The position numbers and the translations under genes were made by a program. DNA of 64,000 nt from positions 16,881 to 80,880 of the forward strand of contig NZ_QNUF01000026.1 of NCBI RefSeq assembly GCF_003385455.1. Reading direction: 5' to 3'. The notes under the pieces were generated by a model. The model made no database searches. It was not told where the DNA came from and saw only the letters and a list, made by a program, of their open reading frames with translations. Position 1 is the stretch's first letter, and each line of letters starts with the position of its first letter. Below are positions 26,810-36,192 of the stretch, in pieces. Source of the DNA: Chryseobacterium rhizosphaerae (lineage in GTDB: Bacteria > Bacteroidota > Bacteroidia > Flavobacteriales > Weeksellaceae).

Positions 26810-28180
26810 TTATTTGGCATTTTGGACATAATCACTGCTCATTCCGCATACCTCAAAAAGTTTAGCAAGGTTGGTATCATAGTCCGTATATGCTTTCAAC
26901 TGTTCAATTTTTTTCCCCGATAGGTTCAATTCAGCATCAATAACATCTGTAGACGTTGAAATTCCTTCCGCAAAAGAGGCCTTTCGTATCCTTACAAGTT
27001 CTTCTGCCAATTTTATAGATTCATTGAGAGAAACAATTTGTTCATCCGATTTTTTAAGCTCATTGTATAACTTTTCAACATATGTTTTAATATCAAGCTG
27101 AAGCTTCTCTCTGGTCATTTCAATGGTCTCTTTTTCACTTTTGGCTGCAAGAATTTTATTCTTCTGCCCAAATCCGTCAAAAAGATCATAGGTAACCATG
27201 ATACCTAAAATTAAAGGGTTTTTTACCAAAGGAAAGTTATGAGAAGCAAGAATCTGCTGGCCAGTTAATAAAACAGTAGGCAGATGGCCTGCTTTTTCTA
27301 TATTAATCCCTTGCTGGGCAATCTCTTCTACAAGTTTTAATTTTTGTATTTGAGGATAATTGGCTGCTGCCTTCTCTTTGTATTCTTCTAAAGAATTCAT
27401 ATTTTCTTTTAAAAAGAAGGGTGTAGTAAGGGTAAACTCCTCTTCTGTCTCCAGAGTTGCGGAAAGGGCTGTTTTTGCCAACTGTAAATCTTTTTTAGAA
27501 GCCAGCAACTGTCTTTCAGCTTCAGCCACGGCTACCTTAGCTTGCAGAACCTCTACACCTGCAATGATACCGTTACTTTCCATTTTTACTGAATTTGATA
27601 AGTGGACGTTCATTACCTCCAGGACATTCTCTTTTACCGTAACAGCCTCTTCTGCAAGTTTTGTCTTAAAATAACTGTTGGCCAACTCTGAAATAAGGCT
27701 TTGCTCAGAATTATTTTTGTCCACTTTGGCTACTTCAGCATTTATTTTAGAAATATTGACTGCTGATTTTATTTTTCCACCCGTATATATAGGCCAGGCC
27801 ATTGATATTCCTCCAAATGCCATATCTTTTTTTTGAAGGGTAAAATCCCAGTTTCCTAATATATCCGGTGAGTGGAGCTGAAATAACGTGGCAAGTTGAT
27901 CTCTTTTGTCATTAAGATTGAGTCTGTATTCTTTGTCTATATAAGTTGCAACTCCAAATGCTTTAATCTGAGGATAGAACATGCTTTGGGCAGCTTTTAT
28001 CTTATAATGGGATGTCTCTATCTTTTTATTATTTATTTTTACTTCAATATTTTTATTCATCATCATATTAGTGGCTTCAGAAAAACTGAGTGCAGATTGA
28101 GCATATAAGCAATTTCCGCCTGACAATATGATGATAAGCTTAACCAATAATTTCATTGCCGTTATTTTATAGTTTATCAA
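26810..28180 (-). CDS. TolC-family outer membrane efflux protein
   Basis: A 456-residue outer-membrane channel protein. It has an N-terminal signal sequence (LLVKLIIILSGGNCLYAQS) and two OEP repeats with long heptad helices (for example EEAVTVKENVLEVMNVHLSNSVKMESNG, seen in part, and EQIVSLNESIKLAEELVRIR, then SFAEGISTSTDVIDAE). The latter is the classic TolC repeat motif. The start may be the internal ATG at 28159 (MKLLVKL), which gives a better signal peptide. It is the first gene of the four-gene exporter operon. Confidence 0.88.
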   Translation of the reverse strand: MINYKITAMKLLVKLIIILSGGNCLYAQSALSFSEATNMMMNKNIEVKINNKKIETSHYKIKAAQSMFYPQIKAFGVATYIDKEYRLNLNDKRDQLATLFQLHSPDILGNWDFTLQKKDMAFGGISMAWPIYTGGKIKSAVNISKINAEVAKVDKNNSEQSLISELANSYFKTKLAEEAVTVKENVLEVMNVHLSNSVKMESNGIIAGVEVLQAKVAVAEAERQLLASKKDLQLAKTALSATLETEEEFTLTTPFFLKENMNSLEEYKEKAAANYPQIQKLKLVEEIAQQGINIEKAGHLPTVLLTGQQILASHNFPLVKNPLILGIMVTYDLFDGFGQKNKILAAKSEKETIEMTREKLQLDIKTYVEKLYNELKKSDEQIVSLNESIKLAEELVRIRKASFAEGISTSTDVIDAELNLSGKKIEQLKAYTDYDTNLAKLFEVCGMSSDYVQNAK

Positions 28181-29229
28181 TTTAAAAGTGATTATGAATC
28201 ATTGTATAAAACAGAGAAACTGTATTTCCCAATATCGGGATAATAAAAACGTGTATTCCCTATCTTTATAAGATTGAAAATCCTACAGTATAGTAAGAAT
28301 AGAGTATAATTCCCATGTATAGATTCTGCTCATTTTATTCCCTGTTCCTTGGAAGTAAATTGTTCATGAAACCCGTTGTTTTTACCGTTATTTATTTAAC
28401 AATCAATCATGGGTGCTAATTTATAATTGATCTTAATATATTGGCTTATTTGAAAGTAGTTAAATGTAGTCTGAAAGTATCATTGTGCACAAAAAAAACT
28501 GTAGTCTGTATCTGATTTTCAGGACTTATCAAATTGATCTACAATTTTAACATATTTAAAATCCGTTATTTAATCTTTAGTCTTTTTATATGTGTATGGA
28601 TAAAAAGACTTTTTTATTGCTGATGTTTATATAAATAAAGAGAAATTTACATATTCTGTGTGATGAAAAATCTAGTAATTATAGATTCTGTGATTGAAAT
28701 ATCAGGTGTTTTTCATAATAGCAGATATTGAGATAGGCATGTTAAATTTTTTCTAAAGTAAGGAAATCTGGATGTTGTTTCATTTACAGAACTTTGGTAA
28801 ACAATTGTTAGTGTTTATTGATAGCTATACTGGTAAAAATCCTCACAAAACTAATATTAAAAGTGACATGGGGTAGACATCGAAGTGTAAACATTTTAGG
28901 AAGTCTTATTACTTCTTTCCAAAAAACATCATTAAAAGAGTACATGACAGCCAACTATTTTTAAATTTCATTTGGTTTAAGCTCTGGTTAGATTATATTC
29001 TTGGCTGCTATTTCAGTATTTAGAGAGTTTTAGATAATTAAAGGTGAATCTTAGACAATATTCTTTAAAACATTCATTCCTAAATTTACAATATTCATAA
29101 TTGTCTTTTATAATTTATAAAATTTATAATTGATCATGGAAAAATGTTTTTTTTTTTTTTTTGATAATATAGTTGGAACAGTTAAAGATACAGGAACATA
29201 AATCATATTAAATCAACTTTTTAATTTAA
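28181..29229. other. Gene-free 1.05-kb region between exporter operon and glycerol dehydrogenase
   Basis: No convincing coding frame on either strand. An imperfect dyad TCCCAATATCGGGA lies at 28227-28240, about 50 bp before the tolC-like start, and is a possible operator. A T16 homopolymer is at the right side. The rest is AT-rich and shows nothing I can support. Confidence 0.45.
29147..29162 (+). repeat. T16 homopolymer tract upstream of glycerol dehydrogenase gene
   Basis: Sixteen consecutive T residues, the longest homopolymer I saw in the window, ending 67 bp before the ATG at 29230. Tracts of this length slip during replication and can modulate promoter spacing. Length may also be a sequencing artefact. 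Confidence 0.85.
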
Positions 29230-30339
29230 ATGTTTAAATTTATGAATAAAATCATCTTTTCTTCACCAGGTAAATATGTGCAAGGAATGCATATAATAAA
29301 TGAGCTAGGTAGCTATCTTGTTCCTATGGGCAAAATGGCATTTCTTATAGCAGACGATATTGTTTGGAATTTAGTGAAAACAAAAGTTGTCAAATCTTTA
29401 GATAAAGAGCAAGTTGAGTATCATTATGAATCTTTTAGAGGGGAAGCTTCAATAAACGAAATTTCACGCCTTGCAAAAATAGGTAAATCACGTAATATAA
29501 AAGTAGTTGTAGGATTAGGAGGAGGAAAAACACTAGACGTAGCTAAAGCTATTGCCGATGAGCTTGGAGTATCAGTAGCAATTATACCTACTGTGGCTTC
29601 TACAGATGCCCCTTGCAGCGGTCTTTCCGTTTTATATACTGAAGATGGAGCATTTGATAGATATCGCTTTTATAAAAAAAATCCTGATCTTGTATTGGTT
29701 GATTCCTACATTTGTGCTCAAGCTCCTGTGCGTTTGTTTGCTTCTGGAATAGCAGATGGTCTTGCCACTTATGTGGAAGCACAAGCCGTATATCGTTCCA
29801 ACTCTAAATCAATGGTAGGTGGACAACAAACCATTGCAGGTATGGCTATCTCAAAAGCTTGTGAAGAGACTCTTTTAAAATATGGTTATAGTGCTTACAA
29901 AGCTGTAGAAGTACAGAAGGTCACTCCTGCAGTGGAGGCGGTAATAGAAGCCAATACATTATTATCAGGACTGGGTTTTGAAAATGGGGGGTTGGCTGCT
30001 GCTCATGCAATACATAACGGATTTACTGCACTATCCGGTGATGTACATCATCTTACCCATGGTGAGAAAGTGGCATATGGTACTCTTACACATATGCTAC
30101 TGGAAGGTCGTTCTGACGAGGAAATTATAAAATATATTAAATTTTATCGTTCAATCAATATGCCGACAACATTAGAAGATATGCACCTCGAAAATGTGTC
30201 TTACGAAGAACTTATAAGTGTAGGTGAAAAGGCTGGTATTGAAAATGATACCTTACATAATTTAAATCCTACCTTGACAGCAGAGCAGGTTGCAAATGCG
30301 TTAATTGGGGTTAATGTACTCAGTAAAACAATATTTTAA
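29230..30339 (+). CDS. gldA: Glycerol dehydrogenase (iron-containing alcohol dehydrogenase family)
   Basis: A 369-residue cytoplasmic enzyme that oxidises glycerol to dihydroxyacetone with NAD. The family signature is complete: VVGLGGGKTLDVAKAIAD for NAD binding, IIPTVASTDAPCSGLSVLYT, metal aspartate in ASGIADGLATYVEA and metal histidines in GLAAAHAIHNGFT and HHLTHGEKVAYG. The better start is probably the ATG at 29242 (MNKIIFSSPGKYVQG), which matches the usual N-terminus. The gene stands alone behind a T16 tract, without glycerol uptake or dihydroxyacetone kinase genes nearby. Confidence 0.9.
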   Translation: MFKFMNKIIFSSPGKYVQGMHIINELGSYLVPMGKMAFLIADDIVWNLVKTKVVKSLDKEQVEYHYESFRGEASINEISRLAKIGKSRNIKVVVGLGGGKTLDVAKAIADELGVSVAIIPTVASTDAPCSGLSVLYTEDGAFDRYRFYKKNPDLVLVDSYICAQAPVRLFASGIADGLATYVEAQAVYRSNSKSMVGGQQTIAGMAISKACEETLLKYGYSAYKAVEVQKVTPAVEAVIEANTLLSGLGFENGGLAAAHAIHNGFTALSGDVHHLTHGEKVAYGTLTHMLLEGRSDEEIIKYIKFYRSINMPTTLEDMHLENVSYEELISVGEKAGIENDTLHNLNPTLTAEQVANALIGVNVLSKTIF

Positions 30340-30522
30340 ATTTGAATTATATTAATTATAATAACCGATTTATATCAGGTTAAAATAACAATTTAAGATA
30401 CAATTTAGGAATTACCAGCAAAAGCTTGTTATAAAATAATCCTGTGATAATAAAGAGGCTGCCTCAATATATCTCCTTTATCTCAGATTCTCATATAACA
30501 ACTTTTGTCGTTTAAGAGATTC

Positions 30523-31755
30523 TTATAATGTTATTTTACCTTTTGAGACAGTTCCTTTTTCTTTTTTGATCGTCTCGTTCATAATAAGAATGATTCCGAG
30601 GAGGAAAAAGGCTATAATCAGATAGCGCCATGCCAGTCCTTGTTGTTCTGTTACAGTTCCGCTTACAGAAATAATAAAACTCGAAATAGAGGTGATCACA
30701 TAGACCAGCCCACCCATCAATCCACCTGCTGTTCCGGCATTTTTAGGGAAATACAGCATACTTGTTGTGAAAAACGAAGTAAACAGTACTCCAGAACAGA
30801 TATGAATAAAAAAGGCAAAAGGAACCATGATGAAAAGACTTTCTGCATAATTGCTGGTGATGATCAATGCAACAATCAAGGTGAGCTGCAATAGAATAGG
30901 CTGCAGGATACGGGGCTTAAAATCCAGTGTAAGTCTGCGTTTTCCTATAAAACCTCCGATCATCCATGAGAAACCTAAAATCAAAGTACAATATCCAATG
31001 ACTACAGGTGTAAAATGAAACGTATTTTCAATAATAAATGGTCCTGTAATATTAAAAAGCATAACAATAGAATAGCTTAATCCCAAGATGAAAATTCCCA
31101 ACATAAAGATCCTGTTTTTAAGCATCATTTTATAAAGGCTTATATTTTCTGCAAGATCAAGCTTCTTTTTCTGGGGAAGGCTTTCACCACTGAAAAACCA
31201 CTCGAACAGAAAGATAAGTCCTGCATACAGGGCCAGGAAATGAAAGTTGGCATGCCAGTTAAAAAGTTTTTCAAGATAACCTCCAAGAAAAGGAGCCAGA
31301 ATAGGTCCGCAGGACCATACAATGGTAAAATAACTCAGGTAATGTTTTACTCTTTCCGAATCATAAATATCCACAAAAATAGCACGGGTAGCCACAACAA
31401 GTACCGAAACGGCAACACCCTGAAGAATACGCAGCAGACATATTAATAAGATACTATCAGTCATTGTAATCAGGAGGCTGCTGATGACCAGAAGGAATAA
31501 AGCAAGCAGTTTTGGACGGTAACGCCCAATACTATCAAGGATTCCGCCTACAAACAGCTGGGAAATTCCATAGCTCAGCAGGTAGGAGGTAAGCGTAATC
31601 TGGATATCTTTTTCAGAAACCGATAATTCTCTGGCCATTGATGGAAATGACGGTAGGTAGATATCTGTGACAAACCCTGAAAGAGGGATAGACACAAAGG
31701 CCATAATGGTGATTAGCTTTATGCGTTTTTCAGATGCTTCTCTCAACATATTCAT
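30523..31755 (-). CDS. MFS multidrug transporter, Bcr/CflA-like
   Basis: A 410-residue, 12-TM transporter. TM1 contains the DHA1/Bcr-CflA motif TDIYLPSFPSMARELSVSE. The loop 2-3 signature is LFVGGILDSIGRYRPKLLAL and motif C lies in ILAPFLGGYLEKLF. It probably expels drugs or metabolites by proton antiport; the substrate is unknown. It lies 82 bp downstream of an AraC gene on the same strand, which is the probable regulator and may share its transcript. Confidence 0.85.
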   Translation of the reverse strand: MNMLREASEKRIKLITIMAFVSIPLSGFVTDIYLPSFPSMARELSVSEKDIQITLTSYLLSYGISQLFVGGILDSIGRYRPKLLALFLLVISSLLITMTDSILLICLLRILQGVAVSVLVVATRAIFVDIYDSERVKHYLSYFTIVWSCGPILAPFLGGYLEKLFNWHANFHFLALYAGLIFLFEWFFSGESLPQKKKLDLAENISLYKMMLKNRIFMLGIFILGLSYSIVMLFNITGPFIIENTFHFTPVVIGYCTLILGFSWMIGGFIGKRRLTLDFKPRILQPILLQLTLIVALIITSNYAESLFIMVPFAFFIHICSGVLFTSFFTTSMLYFPKNAGTAGGLMGGLVYVITSISSFIISVSGTVTEQQGLAWRYLIIAFFLLGIILIMNETIKKEKGTVSKGKITL

Positions 31756-31837
31756 TCATTTTTACAATGCAAAAATAATTCAAGAAAAGTAAAATCCAGT
31801 TTTAAAAGACAAAGTAAAAATTACGAAATTCAAATAA

Positions 31838-32752
31838 TTAAAATGCATTTTTAAATTTTAAAGGAGAAGTCTGTGCATGCTTCTTAAAAAAATTATTAAA
31901 ATGAGAAGGTTGCTCAAAGCCCAAAGTATAGCCAATTTGTGCAATATCCCAGTTGGTGTATTTCAGCAGGTTTTTAGATTCTTCAAACATTTTGTCCTTA
32001 ATGATCTGTGTGGTTGTAAGATGGGTAACTGATTTTACAGAAAAGTTTAAATGATTCACATGTACATTAAGATGATCCGCAAAATCTGAAGGTGTTCTTA
32101 AGGCCAGCGGATAAGCTGGTGAATCTAATGGAAATTGTTTGGTAAGCAATTCATCAAACAGTTTATAAAGGCGAACATTAGCGGGAAGTTCACTGGGGCT
32201 GATATCCTCTACACGATTTTCCAGAGCCAGATGCAGTACGGAGGCAAGATTGCTTTTGATACTGGAGCATCGAAATGGATAAACCGAATTATTGATCTTG
32301 TATATCTGTTCAAAATATAGGGTTGCCAGCTGGGTTTGCTCTTCGGTTAAAAAAACGACAGGTTTGCTCCACTCTTTGAAGAGTGACGTTTTTTTGAATA
32401 AATTAAACTCTGAATTTCCATTAAAAAACTCCTGGTTAAAGAGGCAAAAATAACCCTCCTGAAAATCACCGTCACATTCCCAGGTATAAGGGATGCTGGG
32501 GGAAGGGAAAAATAAAGCAGGACGGTCAATATACAACTGATGAGCCCCATAATGAATAGTCCCTTTTCCTATGATAAAGCTAATCTTATAATAATCACGC
32601 CGGTTATAAGGACTTTTGAAACTGCAATACTTTCGCATGGAAATATTGAAATGAGATTTCCCCATTTCAAAATCTTCCGAATCAAACAGTTTAATCTCAT
32701 CTTTCCGAATACGTCTGTAATAATCTTCTATGGTTTCCAGCTGATCACTCAT
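31838..32752 (-). CDS. AraC-family transcriptional regulator
   Basis: A 304-residue regulator with a cupin-like N-terminal half (YNRRDYYKISFIIGKGTIHYG, then RPALFFPSPSIPYTWE) and a C-terminal AraC domain (PSDFADHLNVHVNHLNFSVKSVTHLTTTQI, ending WDIAQIGYTLGFEQPSHFNNFFKKHAQTSPLKF). It is a paralogue of the AraC protein at 59030, sharing the YNRRxYYKISFI segment. It probably controls the MFS gene immediately downstream. Confidence 0.87.
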   Translation of the reverse strand: MSDQLETIEDYYRRIRKDEIKLFDSEDFEMGKSHFNISMRKYCSFKSPYNRRDYYKISFIIGKGTIHYGAHQLYIDRPALFFPSPSIPYTWECDGDFQEGYFCLFNQEFFNGNSEFNLFKKTSLFKEWSKPVVFLTEEQTQLATLYFEQIYKINNSVYPFRCSSIKSNLASVLHLALENRVEDISPSELPANVRLYKLFDELLTKQFPLDSPAYPLALRTPSDFADHLNVHVNHLNFSVKSVTHLTTTQIIKDKMFEESKNLLKYTNWDIAQIGYTLGFEQPSHFNNFFKKHAQTSPLKFKNAF

Positions 32753-32827
32753 TGCCTTAAAATTATAAAAATCAAAGATACGAAATTGTAAAGAGATATA
32801 AAGTTTTTCAGTTTTTGATCCGGATTT

Positions 32828-33343
32828 TTAATTTTTATGAATTTCCATTTTTAAAATAGACGACGGAAGCTGAAAAGGTCCGGTCTGTGTCTGGGAAACC
32901 GGGGTAAAGCCAGACTCCTTCAAAAATTCCAGAAGCGGATCATGGCTGAACATATTGATCCATATTATATCTGTAAAACCTAGTGCAGATCTGCATTTTT
33001 TCCAAAGAGACTGCCTTGTTTCAGGAGAATCAAATTCAGGGAGAATAACAAAGCTGATTTCCGCAGACCTTTTTCCTTCAGGTATTCCCGGATATACGGA
33101 GCCGCTTTTAATGATGCTGTATCCCACTGGTTGCTGATCTGCATACGTTATGATAAGCTGGTTGGATAGATCGTTCAGTTCATTAATCATCTTTCTTGGA
33201 TCTATATCGTTGTAGATATATTTTTTGATGTCTTCTTCAGAAACAAAGTCCTTGTACAGGCTATAAACTGAAGAATCGATAATGGTTATAAGATCAGAAA
33301 TTCCCTCTTCAGAACCTACTGTAAATTTTGAAATGATATCCAT
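32828..33343 (-). CDS. GNAT-family N-acetyltransferase
   Basis: A 171-residue protein with a GNAT-like layout: a long N-terminal helical part (SVYSLYKDFVSEEDIKKYI), central strands (QLIITYADQQPVGYSIIKSG, then AEISFVILPEF) and a degenerate acetyl-CoA loop (PETRQSLWKKCRSALGF). The canonical Q/R-x-x-G-x-G/A motif is weak, so activity is uncertain. It is divergent from the MocR-type gene, with a -7 box (minus-strand TAATTTTG, 33364-33357) directly upstream. MocR regulators often control a divergent neighbour, so this may be its target. Confidence 0.7.
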   Translation of the reverse strand: MDIISKFTVGSEEGISDLITIIDSSVYSLYKDFVSEEDIKKYIYNDIDPRKMINELNDLSNQLIITYADQQPVGYSIIKSGSVYPGIPEGKRSAEISFVILPEFDSPETRQSLWKKCRSALGFTDIIWINMFSHDPLLEFLKESGFTPVSQTQTGPFQLPSSILKMEIHKN

Positions 33344-33408
33344 TCTTTTTTTTATTCAAAATTATAAGATTTATCCGAGCAGAAGGGATACAGTTTGCGA
33401 AAATATAA

Positions 33409-33447
33409 TCAGTACAGATGTTTATTTTGTAAATTTGTTCAGTACAG
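33409..33447 (+). promoter_or_regulatory. MocR-type direct-repeat operator and promoter
   Basis: TCAGTACAG occurs at 33409-33417 and again at 33439-33447, exactly 30 bp apart. A -7 box TAAATTTG (33430-33437) lies between them. Direct repeats next to the promoter are typical of MocR/PdxR autoregulation. The position makes the ATG at 33461 the functional start of the downstream gene. Confidence 0.65.
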
Positions 33448-33460
33448 TTTAGCCGAGTTT

Positions 33461-34870
33461 ATGAAACCATACAAATACGAAATTTTTACAGCTGTTATTG
33501 AGGAACAAATCCGTAACGGACTTTTGCAGGGTAAAGATCGCCTGCCATCGATCCGGGAAATTAAGAAAACATATCAGCTGAGTACAAGTTCTGTTCAGAG
33601 TGGTTTTGAATACCTTATGATGAAAGGTCTGGTTGAAAGCAATCCGCGTTCAGGGTATTTTGTTTCGGACATCGTGGAAGAAAATATTCCCAGAAGAAGA
33701 ACAAAGCTTGCCCCGGTAGTCAGGGATGAGGTATTTATGAAAAACATGATGCTGACATCCAAAAGAACATCGGAGTTCAGCTCTTTTAATGCCGCTATGC
33801 CGGGAGATCTTCTGATTCCACAAAAATTAATACTCAGGACGATGCAGGAAGTGATCCGTGAAAAAGGGGCTGCACTTCTCCGGTATTATCCTTCAAACGG
33901 GTTAGAATCATTGAGAAAACATATTGCAGTTCAAATGGGAAAATATGGCGGCACATGTAATCCCGATGAATTGATTATTACAGATGGAGCTTTGCAGGCA
34001 TTGGTTATTGCATTGAGGTCTGTAACAAATACCGGAGATGTGGTAGCGGTTGATAGTCCCTGTGTATTTTCAATATTAGAAGTGATTGCTAATCTGGGGC
34101 TTAAGGTTATAGAGGTTCCTGTTCATTATCGGAATGGTTTTGACACGGAGTATTTCAGAAAAATATGTGCAGAAAATAATATCCGTGCCCTGGTGATAAC
34201 TCCCAATTTTCACAATCCTACTGGTATTTTGATGAGTGATGATACAAAGAAAGAGCTGCTGAGAATAGCTGTAGCACATCAGGTCCCGGTCATTGAAAAT
34301 GATATGTATAGCGATCTTTATTTTACGGAAAAAAGACCCCGTTGCATTAAAAATTTTGATGAAACGGGATTGGTGATGACGTATTCTTCATTTTCAAAGA
34401 CATTGGCACCGGGCATTCGCTTAGGCTGGTTGTCTACAGGTCGTTTTTATTCAAAGGCAGAGAGAAACAGGTTTGTATTGGGGAAATCGGTGTCGCCCAT
34501 TTATCAGGAGCTGGTACTCAAACTTCTTCAGGGAAACAGCTATGAAAGGCATTTGCGCTCATTTCGAAAAAAACTGAACGAACAAGCAACTATGGTACTG
34601 GATGCATTAAGAAGGCATTTTCCACAAGACTCATATTTTCACAGACCACAGGGTGGTTACAGCGTTTGGGGACAGTTACCCGAGACTGTTGATATGGATG
34701 CATTCTACCTTTACTGTGAAAATAACAAAATTGTATTTACTCCCGGTACTACATTTTCTCTTACAGAGCACTACAGTCACCATTTTAGGATAGTATTTAC
34801 AGAGAGAATTACCCCAGAGAGCCTCGCCTTACTGAAAAGTGTAGGAGAAAAGCTCAGAAGTTGCAGCTGA
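33461..34870 (+). CDS. MocR/PdxR-like regulator: GntR HTH fused to aminotransferase domain
   Basis: A fusion of an N-terminal GntR winged helix (QIRNGLLQGKDRLPSIREIK, then YQLSTSSVQSGFEYLMMKGL) and a class I aminotransferase fold. The PLP lysine lies in YSSFSKTLAPGIRLGW and the Asn-Pro motif in VITPNFHNPTGILMSD. The start at 33461 (MKPYKYEIF; 469 residues) is preferred over the upstream ATG at 33395, because the promoter and operator lie between them. Such proteins sense PLP or amino metabolites. It may control the divergent GNAT gene and itself. Confidence 0.87.
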   Translation: MKPYKYEIFTAVIEEQIRNGLLQGKDRLPSIREIKKTYQLSTSSVQSGFEYLMMKGLVESNPRSGYFVSDIVEENIPRRRTKLAPVVRDEVFMKNMMLTSKRTSEFSSFNAAMPGDLLIPQKLILRTMQEVIREKGAALLRYYPSNGLESLRKHIAVQMGKYGGTCNPDELIITDGALQALVIALRSVTNTGDVVAVDSPCVFSILEVIANLGLKVIEVPVHYRNGFDTEYFRKICAENNIRALVITPNFHNPTGILMSDDTKKELLRIAVAHQVPVIENDMYSDLYFTEKRPRCIKNFDETGLVMTYSSFSKTLAPGIRLGWLSTGRFYSKAERNRFVLGKSVSPIYQELVLKLLQGNSYERHLRSFRKKLNEQATMVLDALRRHFPQDSYFHRPQGGYSVWGQLPETVDMDAFYLYCENNKIVFTPGTTFSLTEHYSHHFRIVFTERITPESLALLKSVGEKLRSCS

Positions 34871-34921
34871 TTTTTGATAAAAACGGAAGTGTTTTAGTAT
34901 GATGTGTCGATTCTGAATTAA

Positions 34922-34947
34922 AAGATGTAGCTAACCTACATTTTTTT
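34922..34947 (+). terminator. Terminator of the MocR-type gene
   Basis: ATGTAG (34925-34930) pairs with CTACAT (34936-34941) and is followed by a run of T to 34947. Confidence 0.55.
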
Positions 34948-35051
34948 AGAATAAGATGTTGATTTTTTAGTATTTCTCTTTGTAAGTATGCTTTTTTCAA
35001 TATAATTCTTTAATTTCGCGAAATCCGGTAATAATCTCTAAACATATTCTT

Positions 35052-35411
35052 TTGAGAATCACAAGGCATTTTAAGAATTTTCTGACGGCAATGTTTATTG
35101 CGGTCTATGCTTTTGCTGTTTCTCCGGCAGAATATCTTCACCATCATTTTCTTCACAATCTGGATGCCGGGATCAGTGTTCAGGACTCTACACATGAAAA
35201 CGGAAAAGTTTTCAAAAACTCTTTTTCAAAATGTGATACCAAGTGTCCGGTTTGTCATCACAAACTGTTGGGTGAAGAGCATCATGGGAATGGTTATACC
35301 ACGGTTTTTGCCTTAAAAAAAATTACCGGGAAGATTACCTCTTCTCCGGGGGGTCTGTTTTCTTTCAGCCTTTTTTCCTTATCAGACCGGGGTCCTCCTG
35401 TAATGTTATGA
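35052..35411 (+). CDS. Small secreted His/Cys-rich protein, possible metal binder
   Basis: A 119-residue protein that I do not recognise as a named family. It has an N-terminal hydrophobic segment (FLTAMFIAVYAFAVSPAE), then EYLHHHFLHNL and CDTKCPVCHHK, and later GEEHHGNGY. This concentration of histidines and cysteines suggests metal binding in the periplasm. It precedes an ABC ATPase, a TonB receptor and two permeases on the same strand. A role in metal or metallophore handling is therefore plausible, but it is inference. Confidence 0.6.
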   Translation: MRITRHFKNFLTAMFIAVYAFAVSPAEYLHHHFLHNLDAGISVQDSTHENGKVFKNSFSKCDTKCPVCHHKLLGEEHHGNGYTTVFALKKITGKITSSPGGLFSFSLFSLSDRGPPVML

Positions 35412-35480
35412 TACTTAGATCTATATTGCCTGCTTTCTATGTGGGCTTCACTCTTTTAATCATAACATAATACATTTTTC

Positions 35481-36182
35481 ATGTCAATATTACAAGCAAT
35501 CCAGCTTAGTAAGCAGTATAACCATGTTACTGCACTAAGCGGACTCAATATATCCGTACAAAAAGGAGAAATATTCTGCCTGCTCGGACAAAACGGTGCC
35601 GGGAAAACAACAACAATTAATATCTTTTTGGGATTCCTGAAAGCCAGTTCCGGAGAGGCTCTTATTAATGGTATTCCAGTGGAAATCAATGGGGAAGCTA
35701 CTAAGAAATATATAGCGTATATCCCGGAAGTGGTACAGTTATATCCTCATCTTACAGGGATTGAAAATCTGGATTTTTTCAGTCAGATGGCAGGATTTCG
35801 TTATTCGAGAGCTGAATTAGCCTTATTTCTTGAGAATACAAGTCTTCAGCAGTCTGCACACCATAAAAAACTGTCTTCGTATTCCAAAGGAATGCGTCAA
35901 AAAGTGGCTATTGCTATTGCCGTGGCCAAAAACGCAGATCTGATTTTAATGGATGAGCCCACCTCGGGTCTGGATCCTAAAGCTACTGCAGAGTTTACAA
36001 GGATTTGTAAAGATCTCGCTGCAGAAGGTAAAAGCATTCTGATGGCTACTCATGATATTTTCAATGCTGTGAATGTAGGCACCCGGATAGGAATCATGAA
36101 AGAAGGCTGTCTTGTTCATACGTTGGAGGCAAGTTCAGTCACTGCTGATGAACTTCAGAAAATCTATCTGGAAACCATTTAA
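35481..36182 (+). CDS. ABC transporter ATP-binding protein
   Basis: A 233-residue ATPase. Walker A is GQNGAGKTT at about residues 38-46. The Q-loop region, signature KLSSYSKGMRQKVAIAIAVA and Walker B LILMDEPTSGLDP are all present, as is the H-loop (MATHDIF). This is the subfamily serving ABC-2 exporters. It starts an operon: the TonB receptor follows after 10 bp and two DUF3526 permeases after that, so it most likely energises those permeases. Confidence 0.9.
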   Translation: MSILQAIQLSKQYNHVTALSGLNISVQKGEIFCLLGQNGAGKTTTINIFLGFLKASSGEALINGIPVEINGEATKKYIAYIPEVVQLYPHLTGIENLDFFSQMAGFRYSRAELALFLENTSLQQSAHHKKLSSYSKGMRQKVAIAIAVAKNADLILMDEPTSGLDPKATAEFTRICKDLAAEGKSILMATHDIFNAVNVGTRIGIMKEGCLVHTLEASSVTADELQKIYLETI

Positions 36183-36192
36183 GAGCAGGCCA

